The notes beneath the pieces are model-generated. The model ran no database searches, was not told where the DNA came from, and worked only from the letters and a program-made list of their open reading frames with translations. Positions 1-4,960 of a DNA stretch of 9,388 nt are shown one piece after another. The number at the start of each line of letters is the position of its first letter. The stretch's first letter is position 1. The stretch covers positions 1 through 9,388 of the forward strand of contig OMUX01000173.1 in NCBI GenBank assembly GCA_900314345.1, in the 5' to 3' direction. The position numbers and the translations under genes are program-made. Origin of the DNA: an uncultured Erysipelotrichaceae bacterium. GTDB lineage: Bacteria; Bacillota_I; Bacilli_A; Erysipelotrichales; Erysipelotrichaceae.

Positions 1-499
1 AGATCAACTCCTGCCGGTCCACTTCCGAAGGCTTGATGCCGGCTCTGCAGCAGGAACCAAGACCGGCATGGATGAGAACAAACTTCTTTCCCAGGATCTC
101 CAGTTCCTTGTAGTACGGCAGGTCTTCCATATAGCGCTCCATGTCATAGCAGGCAGGGTAGTCCAGATCCATGAACTGGTCTGCTGTGATCATGCCGCCG
201 TTGTAGTGCAGCCATGTGATCAGATCATTGGAGCGATGGTAGTACAGATAGCTGTCGCTGTGCTTTCCCTCAATGAGCATGGGAATATATTTTGCAAACC
301 ATGCATCATGATTGCCGCAGATCAGATGGATGTTGTCATGCGCCATGATTTCCTGCATCAAGGCAGCCGGTTCTCTTCCTCTGTCCACTACATCACCGAC
401 AATATACAGTTCATCATATTCACTGAACCGGATCTTCCCGAGCATGGCATCAAACTCCTGTTTGCAGCCATGCAGATCCGACATTGCATAGATTGACAT
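1..499 (-). CDS. PPP-family metallophosphoesterase (serine/threonine phosphatase or Ap4A hydrolase-like), 3' end cut by window edge
   Basis: The minus strand reads from ATG at 499 without a stop to the window edge, giving 166 N-terminal residues. The metal-binding signature of the calcineurin-like PPP superfamily is present in order: S-D-L-H-G (residues 7-11), G-D-V-V-D-R-G (35-41), G-N-H-D (62-65) and H-A-G (144-146). These ligands bind two metal ions that activate water to hydrolyse phosphoesters or diadenosine polyphosphates. The missing C-terminus should hold the last metal-binding His. The start is secure: an in-frame TGA lies directly before the ATG, and AAGAAGAGG sits about 6 nt upstream. 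The protein looks cytoplasmic, with no signal peptide or membrane segment. It is divergent from yebC. PrpA-like protein phosphatase and ApaH-like hydrolase cannot be told apart from this fragment, so no symbol is given. Confidence 0.9.
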   Translation of the reverse strand, partial: MSIYAMSDLHGCKQEFDAMLGKIRFSEYDELYIVGDVVDRGREPAALMQEIMAHDNIHLICGNHDAWFAKYIPMLIEGKHSDSYLYYHRSNDLITWLHYNGGMITADQFMDLDYPACYDMERYMEDLPYYKELEILGKKFVLIHAGLGSCCRAGIKPSEVDRQELI

Positions 500-527
500 T
501 CAGATCCTCTTCTTCTTTGGAAGCCTT

Positions 528-536
528 ATTCTACCA
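528..536 (-). promoter_or_regulatory. candidate extended -10 promoter for the phosphatase gene
   Basis: On the minus strand TGGTAGAAT (536 down to 528) is an extended -10 element, TGn followed by TAGAAT. Transcription would start near 521, leaving a leader of about 20 nt with the ribosome binding site inside it. No convincing -35 hexamer is seen 16-18 bp upstream, which fits an extended -10 promoter but lowers confidence. Confidence 0.35.
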
Positions 537-552
537 CAAGGAAATGCAGCCA

Positions 553-568
553 TGTGCCATGGTGCACA
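553..568. repeat. short imperfect inverted repeat TGTGC-N6-GCACA in the divergent intergenic region
   Basis: Five-base arms TGTGC (553-557) and GCACA (564-568) flank the 6-nt centre CATGGT. It lies in the 194-bp gap between the phosphatase and yebC, just upstream of the minus-strand promoter. It has the size of a dimeric-regulator half-site pair, but an inverted repeat this short occurs by chance and nothing else supports an operator. Confidence 0.2.
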
Positions 569-621
569 GCGGATTGCCATAAAGCCGCTTGATCATGCGC
601 TTTTCTCACTTAAGAAAATTC

Positions 622-650
622 TTCACAACAGAAAAGGTTGTTGCTATAAT
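622..650 (+). promoter_or_regulatory. sigma-A-type promoter for yebC
   Basis: TTCACA (622-627, one mismatch to TTGACA) and a perfect TATAAT (645-650) are separated by 17 bp, the optimal spacing for the housekeeping sigma factor. Transcription would start near 657, giving yebC a leader of about 37 nt. Confidence 0.75.
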
Positions 651-693
651 ATGTCAGTCTGTTAAGAAATGAAGGGTGGTTAAAGATTAGTTT

Positions 694-1425
694 ATGGGAA
701 GAGCACATGAAGTACGTGCGGCCGCAATGGCTAAGACAGCAGCCGCAAAGTCCAAGCTGTATTCACGTTTCGGAAAGGAACTTTATATTGCAGCAAAGTC
801 CGGCGTCCCTGATCCGGATATGAACCTGACACTGGCCAGGAAGATCAAGGAAGCAAAGTCCAACCAGATTCCGGCTGATGTCATCAAGAGAGCAATCGAG
901 AAGGCAAAGGGCGGCACAGGCGAGAACTATTCTGAGTGCAGGTATGAAGGATTCGGCCCTGGCGCAAGCACAGTCATTGTTGACTGCCTGACCGAGAACA
1001 CAAACCGTTCCTATACGGAAGTCAAGACAGCATTCAACCGCTGCAAGGGCTCCAAGATTGCCAATGCAGGTTCTGTCAGCTTCGGCTATGAGAGCGTCGG
1101 CCTCTTCTATTTCCCTTATGAGGATGAAGAGAAGATGCTGGATGCCCTGATGGAGGCTGAGGTTGATGTACAGGATCTGTCCGTGGAAGACGGCGAGATG
1201 ATGGTCAAGACAAGCTTCGCTGACTTCTCCAAGGCACAGGATGCCATCGAGAAGCTGATCCCGGATGTCCAGTTCGACAAGTGCGAGCAGACCATGCTGG
1301 CAAATGAAATGGTTACCCTGGATACCGATGAGGACAAGGCAAGTCTGCAGAAGCTGGTTGATACCCTCAGCGAGATCGAGGATGTCAACAAGGTCTACAC
1401 CAACGTTGAAGGCTACGGCGACTGA
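694..1425 (+). CDS. yebC: YebC/TACO1-family protein of the YeeI (YebC2) type
   Basis: This 243-residue protein spans the whole YebC/TACO1 family. Landmarks are S-K-L-Y-S-R-F-G-K-E near residue 20, G-V-P-D-P-D-M-N near 37, A-I-E-K-A-K-G-G near 67, Y-E-G-F-G-P-G near 84, and the C-terminal T-M-L-A and V-Y-T-N-V motifs. The opening M-G-R and the K-L-Y-S-R-F-G-K-E-L-Y-I-A-A-K block resemble Bacillus YeeI more than E. coli YebC, which begins M-A-G-H-S-K-W. The family was long annotated as transcriptional regulators. Mitochondrial TACO1 is a translation factor, and newer work links bacterial members to translation of stall-prone (proline-rich) sequences. A cytoplasmic, ribosome-associated role is therefore likely. 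An in-frame TAG at 688-690 rules out a longer start. The best Shine-Dalgarno-like stretch, AAGGGTGG (672-679), is unusually far from the ATG. The gene is a single transcription unit closed by the terminator at 1448. Confidence 0.93.
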   Translation: MGRAHEVRAAAMAKTAAAKSKLYSRFGKELYIAAKSGVPDPDMNLTLARKIKEAKSNQIPADVIKRAIEKAKGGTGENYSECRYEGFGPGASTVIVDCLTENTNRSYTEVKTAFNRCKGSKIANAGSVSFGYESVGLFYFPYEDEEKMLDALMEAEVDVQDLSVEDGEMMVKTSFADFSKAQDAIEKLIPDVQFDKCEQTMLANEMVTLDTDEDKASLQKLVDTLSEIEDVNKVYTNVEGYGD

Positions 1426-1447
1426 ACAGTCTGAACAGCACCAAAGG

Positions 1448-1473
1448 AAAAGGCGGGAAATTCCCGCCTTTTT
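1448..1473. terminator. bidirectional intrinsic terminator between convergent yebC and tmcAL
   Basis: The arms AAAAGGCGGG (1448-1457) and CCCGCCTTTT (1463-1472) pair perfectly around a 5-nt loop, AAATT. A U-run follows on the plus strand (1469-1473), and because the arm begins with AAAA the minus-strand transcript also ends in a U-run. It lies 22 nt after the yebC stop and a few bases beyond the tmcAL stop, so one element can serve both genes. Confidence 0.88.
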
Positions 1474-1475
1474 GC

Positions 1476-2603
1476 TTACCTGACGTAATGTGCGCCTGCA
1501 ATCTCTTCCTTCAGCACACGCTGCCGTTCCGCTTCCGGGAAGACACTCAGCCATGCCAGTGTGCTCCGGTACTCCAGCTTCCTTCTCTGCACCGGCACAT
1601 CCGCAAACCTTGCGGCAATCCTGGTCTCCTTTTTCCTTTGTTCCTTGAGCCATTGCCTTCCTGTGTCATTGAAGGCCAGCACACGGCATGTCCTTTGATC
1701 TTCCACAGACAGTGTTTCATATTCCTTCCTGGTCAGCTGCACCAGTGCCTGTACACACGTCCTGCGGATCCTGCCGGCAGTGTAGCGGTTTGTGACACAT
1801 GCAGAAAGGAATTCCTCCCATGTGCTGCAGTCCTTTGCATGGCCTGCAAGATGATTCTCAATGCCTTCATTGAACAGGAACATCTCATTCATCCTTGCCG
1901 GGTCGCTTAACAGAAGGAATGTCCTGAGATACGGCCAGTACATGGACCACTCAGGAATCATTCTGTCTTTCAGTATTCCTGCCATGGGCGTCTGGCTGCT
2001 GACATCTTCGTGGTTTCTGAGCGCTGTGCGGATTGCCATGGCACTTGCCGTCTCTCCTTCATGCATCGTTTCATCCAGATAGTCGCTGGTTCTCTGCACA
2101 AGGATGGGTTCAATGCCTGATCCTGCAATCTCCTTGAGATAGGAGACTGCAAGGATGTCATTGGGACGCATGGAGGAGGTCAGAAGGCTGTATGCCTTGG
2201 GAAAGCTCATGCCTGCATCCAGTGAAGTACGAAGATGATCCGGATTGATCGGCGTGTCTGCGATTTCCTGCAGGTTTTCCAGATTCCCGCATTCACTGCC
2301 GAAGGAAATGCAGTCCGCACCAGCCTCTTTCAGTATTTCCACGGCACCATGGGCGAAGCCTGTGGCTGACTGCACTGCCGCAAAGAAGGGCAGCTCCAGC
2401 ACCACATCCGCACCGTTTCTGCAGGCTGCTTCCGCTCTAGCAAACTTGTCAATGCATGCCGGTTCCCCGCGCTGCACGAAATTTCCGCTCATGACAGCGA
2501 TGACAACATCACAGCCGCTGGCTTCCCTGGCTTTCTGAATCTGATATGCATGCCCTTTATGAAACGGATTGTATTCCGCCGCTATTCCGCAGACTCTGCT
2601 CAT
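1476..2603 (-). CDS. tmcAL: tRNA(Met) cytidine acetate ligase TmcAL (YlbM family)
   Basis: This 375-residue protein belongs to the nucleotidyltransferase-like TmcAL family. In B. subtilis (YlbM) the enzyme uses ATP and acetate to form N4-acetylcytidine at wobble position 34 of elongator tRNA-Met. Visible motifs are the HxGH-type ATP site A-E-Y-N-P-F-H-K-G-H (9-18), M-S-G-N-F-V-Q-R-G-E-P-A (38-49), G-A-D-V-V-L-E-L-P (64-72), F-G-S-E (101-104), P-N-D-I-L (147-151) and R-T-S-D-Y (171-175). It is about 40 residues shorter than B. subtilis YlbM (about 415), mostly toward the C-terminus, while all N-terminal motifs are present. The reading frame is open further upstream to 2834, but homologues begin right at this M-S-R-V-C-G-I-A-A-E-Y. 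AAAGGA lies about 13 nt before this ATG, a little long. The stop TAA (1478-1476) abuts the shared terminator. Confidence 0.93.
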   Translation of the reverse strand: MSRVCGIAAEYNPFHKGHAYQIQKAREASGCDVVIAVMSGNFVQRGEPACIDKFARAEAACRNGADVVLELPFFAAVQSATGFAHGAVEILKEAGADCISFGSECGNLENLQEIADTPINPDHLRTSLDAGMSFPKAYSLLTSSMRPNDILAVSYLKEIAGSGIEPILVQRTSDYLDETMHEGETASAMAIRTALRNHEDVSSQTPMAGILKDRMIPEWSMYWPYLRTFLLLSDPARMNEMFLFNEGIENHLAGHAKDCSTWEEFLSACVTNRYTAGRIRRTCVQALVQLTRKEYETLSVEDQRTCRVLAFNDTGRQWLKEQRKKETRIAARFADVPVQRRKLEYRSTLAWLSVFPEAERQRVLKEEIAGAHYVR

Positions 2604-2610
2604 ATGTATG

Positions 2611-2639
2611 AATTCATCCTTTCTGAAAAACGCTATAAT
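2611..2639 (+). promoter_or_regulatory. candidate promoter for the alpha/beta hydrolase gene
   Basis: A perfect TATAAT sits at 2634-2639. The -35 region is weak (AATTCA at 2611-2616, with a 17-bp spacer). Transcription would begin near 2646, 27 nt before the chosen start codon. It lies partly within the tmcAL leader and interlocks with the opposing promoter at 2641-2668. Confidence 0.5.
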
Positions 2640-2640
2640 G

Positions 2641-2668
2641 ATTTTAGCAATAAAGGGAAGGTTATCAA
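2641..2668 (-). promoter_or_regulatory. candidate promoter for tmcAL
   Basis: On the minus strand TTGATA (2668-2663) and TAAAAT (2646-2641) are separated by 16 bp. Each hexamer has one mismatch to consensus. The start site would fall near 2634, about 30 nt before the tmcAL ATG at 2603. Confidence 0.5.
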
Positions 2669-2672
2669 TCAT

Positions 2673-3560
2673 ATGAAAGAATCTGCAGTATCTGTTTTCC
2701 GGCCTGAGGGCTCCCCGAAGGCATCCGTTGTCATCGTGCATGGCATGGCCGAGCACCACAGACGCTATGACGATCTGGCAAAGGTTCTTGCCCAGCACGG
2801 GTATGCTGTCTACACCTATGATCTTCCGGGACACGGGGATGCCGTGGACAATGACAAGGATTTAGGGTGGTTTGGCAAGGAAAACGGCTGGAACACATTG
2901 TGCAGTTCCGCTGTTGACATGATGGCAAGGGCAAAGAAGGAGAATCCTGAGGCACCGTTGGTGCTGATGGGGCACTCCATGGGCACCATCATCTGCCGCT
3001 GTGTGCTGCAGGACCATGACAAGGACATCGACGCCCTCATCCTCTCCGGTGCACCGAACTATCAGAGCGCCGCAGGCATCGGCATCAATCTTGCCAAGGT
3101 GATCCGTACCTTCAAGGGTGCCCATGGTTATTCCAGGATGCTGGATGGAATGGTGACGGGAAACTTCAACAAGTCCGTCAGTAATCCCCGTACCCCGGAT
3201 GACTGGCTGAGCTTCAGTACCGAGAATGTCGATGCCTATCTTGCAGACAAATACTGCGGCTTCCCGTTCACGATCCAGGGCTACATTGATGAAATGACCG
3301 GTGTTGTGCAGATGCATGATGTCAGCCGCTTCCATTGCACAAAGCCTGATCTTCCGATCTATTTCTTTGCCGGGGAGTCTGATCCCTGCATCGGCGGCCA
3401 GGAAGGCTTCCAGGATTCCCAGGATACCCTGAAGAAGGCAGGATACCGGAATATCAGCGCAAAGCTGTGGCCCAACATGCGCCATGAAACCATGCATGAA
3501 AAGGACCGTGCAGCCGTTTATGAGGACACTGCCAGCTGGATTGACAGCCAGATCGGCTGA
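2673..3560 (+). CDS. alpha/beta hydrolase, monoacylglycerol lipase/lysophospholipase-like (Hydrolase_4 type)
   Basis: The chosen start gives 295 residues, normal for this family. The oxyanion-side motif H-G-M-A-E-H-H-R-R-Y (23-32), the nucleophile elbow G-H-S-M-G (100-104, Ser102), an acidic residue in A-G-E-S-D-P (Asp237) and a histidine in M-R-H-E (His271) make a complete catalytic triad. The H-G-M/x-A-E-H-x-x-R-Y pattern is characteristic of monoglyceride lipases, lysophospholipases and other serine hydrolases grouped as 'serine aminopeptidase S33'. The substrate cannot be read from sequence. No signal peptide is seen, so it is probably cytoplasmic. I chose ATG 2673 because family homology begins there and GGGAAGG lies about 11 nt upstream. 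The frame is open back to 2550, but that would overlap the start of tmcAL and cross the promoters. It is a monocistronic unit, with no clear terminator before the yceD promoter. Confidence 0.88.
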   Translation: MKESAVSVFRPEGSPKASVVIVHGMAEHHRRYDDLAKVLAQHGYAVYTYDLPGHGDAVDNDKDLGWFGKENGWNTLCSSAVDMMARAKKENPEAPLVLMGHSMGTIICRCVLQDHDKDIDALILSGAPNYQSAAGIGINLAKVIRTFKGAHGYSRMLDGMVTGNFNKSVSNPRTPDDWLSFSTENVDAYLADKYCGFPFTIQGYIDEMTGVVQMHDVSRFHCTKPDLPIYFFAGESDPCIGGQEGFQDSQDTLKKAGYRNISAKLWPNMRHETMHEKDRAAVYEDTASWIDSQIG

Positions 3561-3590
3561 AAAAAGCGCCTGGCAGGCAGGAAATCAAAA

Positions 3591-3618
3591 TTGACTTCTG
3601 TTAGTCCTTTGCTATAAT
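3591..3618 (+). promoter_or_regulatory. sigma-A-type promoter for yceD-rpmF
   Basis: TTGACT (3591-3596) and TATAAT (3613-3618) are 16 bp apart. This is one of the two best matches to consensus in the window, as expected for a ribosomal protein operon. Transcription would start near 3625, leaving a short leader of about 23 nt that contains little besides the ribosome binding site. Confidence 0.8.
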
Positions 3619-3647
3619 TGTGACGTTAACGGACAAAGGAGACTCTT

Positions 3648-4154
3648 GTGAAGTGGTCCAGGAATGAGATCGTTGGTACAAACAACGGAAACATCAGTTT
3701 CAGCGAAGATGTGGCCATCGACCCGAAGGAATTTGCAGAAACTTCATTGATTAATGGAGTGAAGCAGGTTCATGCAGAGGGCAGAGGCTATCTGGATCAG
3801 GAAACCGAAAAGTTCTACTCCAGCATGAACATCAGCGGCATCATGCTGTGCCCTGATGCAATTACAGGAGAAGAGATCGAGTATCCCTTTGAAACGGATG
3901 CGGAAGACGTATGGTCCTTCGACCCTACGGATGAAGAAGACGTCCGTGTCGTTACAAATGATGTCATCGACCTGCTTCCGGCGGTCATTGATGCAGTGAT
4001 CATGGAAGCACCGCTCCAGGTGACAGAAGCGGCTCCTGAGGATTATCCCAGCGGTGAAGGCTGGAGGGTAATCAGCGAAGAGGAGTATCAGCGCAGCAAG
4101 GACGAGGAGATTGATCCAAGGCTTGCCGTGCTGAAGAAGTTCAGACAGGAATAG
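3648..4154 (+). CDS. yceD: YceD/DUF177 family protein (YlbN type)
   Basis: This 168-residue acidic protein has the two ends typical of DUF177: an N-terminal M-K-W-S and a C-terminal I-D-P-R-L-A-V-L-K-K-F (155-165). It also has the G-E-G-W-R-V-I-S-E-E-E segment (136-146) seen in Bacillus YlbN. In E. coli and in plant plastids, members are needed for normal 23S rRNA accumulation; the mechanism is not established. The CxxC-rich C-terminal motif of some bacterial DUF177 proteins is absent, which fits the YlbN branch. The start is GTG (3648) behind AAAGGAG (3635-3641) at 6-nt spacing. Only 20 nt separate it from rpmF, a linkage conserved in many bacteria that ties the protein to large-subunit assembly. 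It is cotranscribed with rpmF from the promoter at 3591. Confidence 0.9.
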   Translation: MKWSRNEIVGTNNGNISFSEDVAIDPKEFAETSLINGVKQVHAEGRGYLDQETEKFYSSMNISGIMLCPDAITGEEIEYPFETDAEDVWSFDPTDEEDVRVVTNDVIDLLPAVIDAVIMEAPLQVTEAAPEDYPSGEGWRVISEEEYQRSKDEEIDPRLAVLKKFRQE

Positions 4155-4174
4155 CAATAGGAGGTGTCAGGAAG

Positions 4175-4369
4175 ATGGCAGTACAGCAGAGAAGAAATTC
4201 CAGTACAAGAAGAGACAAGAGAAGAACCCATTACAAGCTTGTCGCTCCTACACTGGTCAAGTGCCCGGTCTGCGGCGCATACAAGCAGCCGCACCATGCA
4301 TGCCCGAACTGCGGTAACGTCGGCGACAAGAAGGCCGATGCACCGGCAGCTGAAGAAGCAAAGGCATAA
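4175..4369 (+). CDS. rpmF: 50S ribosomal protein L32 (bL32), zinc-binding form
   Basis: The 64-residue product has the family's basic N-terminus, M-A-V-Q-Q-R-R followed by R-R-D-K-R-R-T-H-Y-K-L. It has four zinc-ligand cysteines in a C-P-V-C (30-33) and C-P-N-C (43-46) ribbon. All four cysteines are kept, so this is the zinc-binding (C+) form rather than a zinc-starvation paralogue. The tail after residue 50 is Ala/Glu/Lys-rich (D-K-K-A-D-A-P-A-A-E-E-A-K-A) and looks disordered. It replaces the short lysine-rich end of many homologues. AGGAGGTG (4159-4166) with 8-nt spacing is the strongest Shine-Dalgarno in the window, fitting a highly expressed ribosomal protein. It is the second gene of the yceD-rpmF operon and is closed by the terminator at 4390. 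Confidence 0.97.
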   Translation: MAVQQRRNSSTRRDKRRTHYKLVAPTLVKCPVCGAYKQPHHACPNCGNVGDKKADAPAAEEAKA

Positions 4370-4389
4370 GGCATTTTCAAAGGAAGAAG

Positions 4390-4421
4390 GCCCGTTTCCT
4401 TACGAGGGAGACGGGCTTTTT
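4390..4421 (+). terminator. intrinsic terminator after rpmF
   Basis: An 11-bp stem pairs 4390-4400 (GCCCGTTTCCT) with 4406-4416 (GGGAGACGGGC) around a 5-nt loop, TACGA. Two positions are G-U wobbles. Five T residues follow (4417-4421). It ends the yceD-rpmF transcript and separates it from the mraZ promoter about 40 bp downstream. Confidence 0.88.
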
Positions 4422-4461
4422 CTGTGTCTTCAGAAAATCTTAAGCAAATCGTCATATTTCC

Positions 4462-4489
4462 TTGTGTTTCATCAATGAAGTGATAAAAT
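4462..4489 (+). promoter_or_regulatory. candidate promoter for the mraZ operon
   Basis: TTGTGT (4462-4467) and TAAAAT (4484-4489) are 16 bp apart. Transcription would start near 4496, inside the repeat array that follows, so a protein bound to those repeats would block initiation. The -35 match is modest. Confidence 0.55.
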
Positions 4490-4526
4490 TGTGTCAGAAA
4501 GTGTCAGAGACAGGGGAGAAAGTGGG
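4480..4526 (+). promoter_or_regulatory. probable MraZ operator: GTG direct repeats with 10-11 bp period
   Basis: GTG cores begin at 4480 (GTGAT), 4491 (GTGTC), 4501 (GTGTC) and 4522 (GTGGG), with a degenerate copy, CAGGGG, at 4511. All lie on one face of the helix at 10-11 bp steps. The copies at 4498-4505 (AAAGTGTC) and 4519-4526 (AAAGTGGG) carry the AAAGTG form described for Mollicutes. The TGGG-N5 pattern is the E. coli form. MraZ proteins bind such repeats upstream of their own gene and autoregulate the dcw operon. Here the array spans from the -10 element to the start codon and surrounds the Shine-Dalgarno GGGGAG (4513-4518). Confidence 0.72.
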
Positions 4527-4528
4527 AG

Positions 4529-4960
4529 ATGTTTACCGGTGAATACAGGCACAGTCTGGATGCTAAAAACCGCTTGGTCATTCCTGCAAAGCTCCGCGCG
4601 GGTCTTGGAGATGCTTTCACAGTGACAAAGGGTCTCGATGGATGCCTTACCATCTACACACCGAAGGCATGGGCAAAGGTCCAGGAACAGCTGGAAAAGC
4701 TGCCTGCGACCAAGAAGAGTGCCAGACAGTACATCCGCTTCATGACAAGCGGTGCCACGGATGTCTCTCTTGATTCCATGTCGCGCATTCAGCTCCCTCA
4801 GAGCCTTCTGGCTTACGCCGGCATCACGAAGAACTGCGTGATCATCGGCGCCGGGGACAATGTGGAGATCTGGGATGAGGCAGCCTGGGACAAGTACAAC
4901 AGCGATACCGCCGAGAACTTCGACGATGTTGCTGAATCCCTGACGGAGTACCTTGTCTGA
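4529..4960 (+). CDS. mraZ: transcriptional regulator MraZ
   Basis: The 143-residue protein has the two tandem AbrB-like swapped-hairpin half-domains of MraZ. Each is marked by a D-x-x-x-R motif: D-A-K-N-R (11-15, followed by L-V-I-P-A-K-L-R) and D-S-M-S-R (82-86, followed by I-Q-L-P). The N-terminal M-F-T-G-E-Y-R-H-S-L-D is typical. MraZ assembles into a ring-like oligomer, and the D-x-x-x-R loops contact repeated DNA boxes upstream of mraZ. It acts as repressor of the dcw operon in E. coli and as activator in some Mollicutes, so the sign of control here is unknown. The start ATG 4529 has GGGGAG 10 nt upstream, embedded in the repeat array. It is first in the operon, and its TGA shares one base with the rsmH ATG. 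Confidence 0.97.
   Translation: MFTGEYRHSLDAKNRLVIPAKLRAGLGDAFTVTKGLDGCLTIYTPKAWAKVQEQLEKLPATKKSARQYIRFMTSGATDVSLDSMSRIQLPQSLLAYAGITKNCVIIGAGDNVEIWDEAAWDKYNSDTAENFDDVAESLTEYLV

Noticed and set aside
68..496. 142-codon open frame on the plus strand
   Set aside because: It is antisense to the phosphatase, whose minus-strand reading shows all PPP metal-binding motifs; the plus-strand product has no recognisable domain.
568..589. AGCGG/CCGCT hairpin in the phosphatase-yebC gap
   Set aside because: It is a 5-bp stem with a 12-nt loop and no U-run on either strand; likely chance.
763..1653. 296-codon minus-strand open frame across yebC
   Set aside because: It is antisense to yebC, crosses the bidirectional terminator and runs into tmcAL out of frame; the Cys/Leu-rich product is typical of a shadow frame.
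2550..2672. Upstream extension of the hydrolase reading frame
   Set aside because: It would overlap the first codons of tmcAL on the other strand and cross both promoters; the family domain begins after ATG 2673, which has its own ribosome binding site.
2604..2834. Upstream extension of the tmcAL reading frame
   Set aside because: It would add 77 residues antisense to the hydrolase. TmcAL homologues begin at the A-E-Y-N-P-F-H-x-G-H block, and the candidate promoter lies inside the extension.
3568..3578. GCCTGGCAGGC palindrome after the hydrolase as a terminator
   Set aside because: The stem is too short once a real loop is allowed, and no T-run follows, so termination is not supported.
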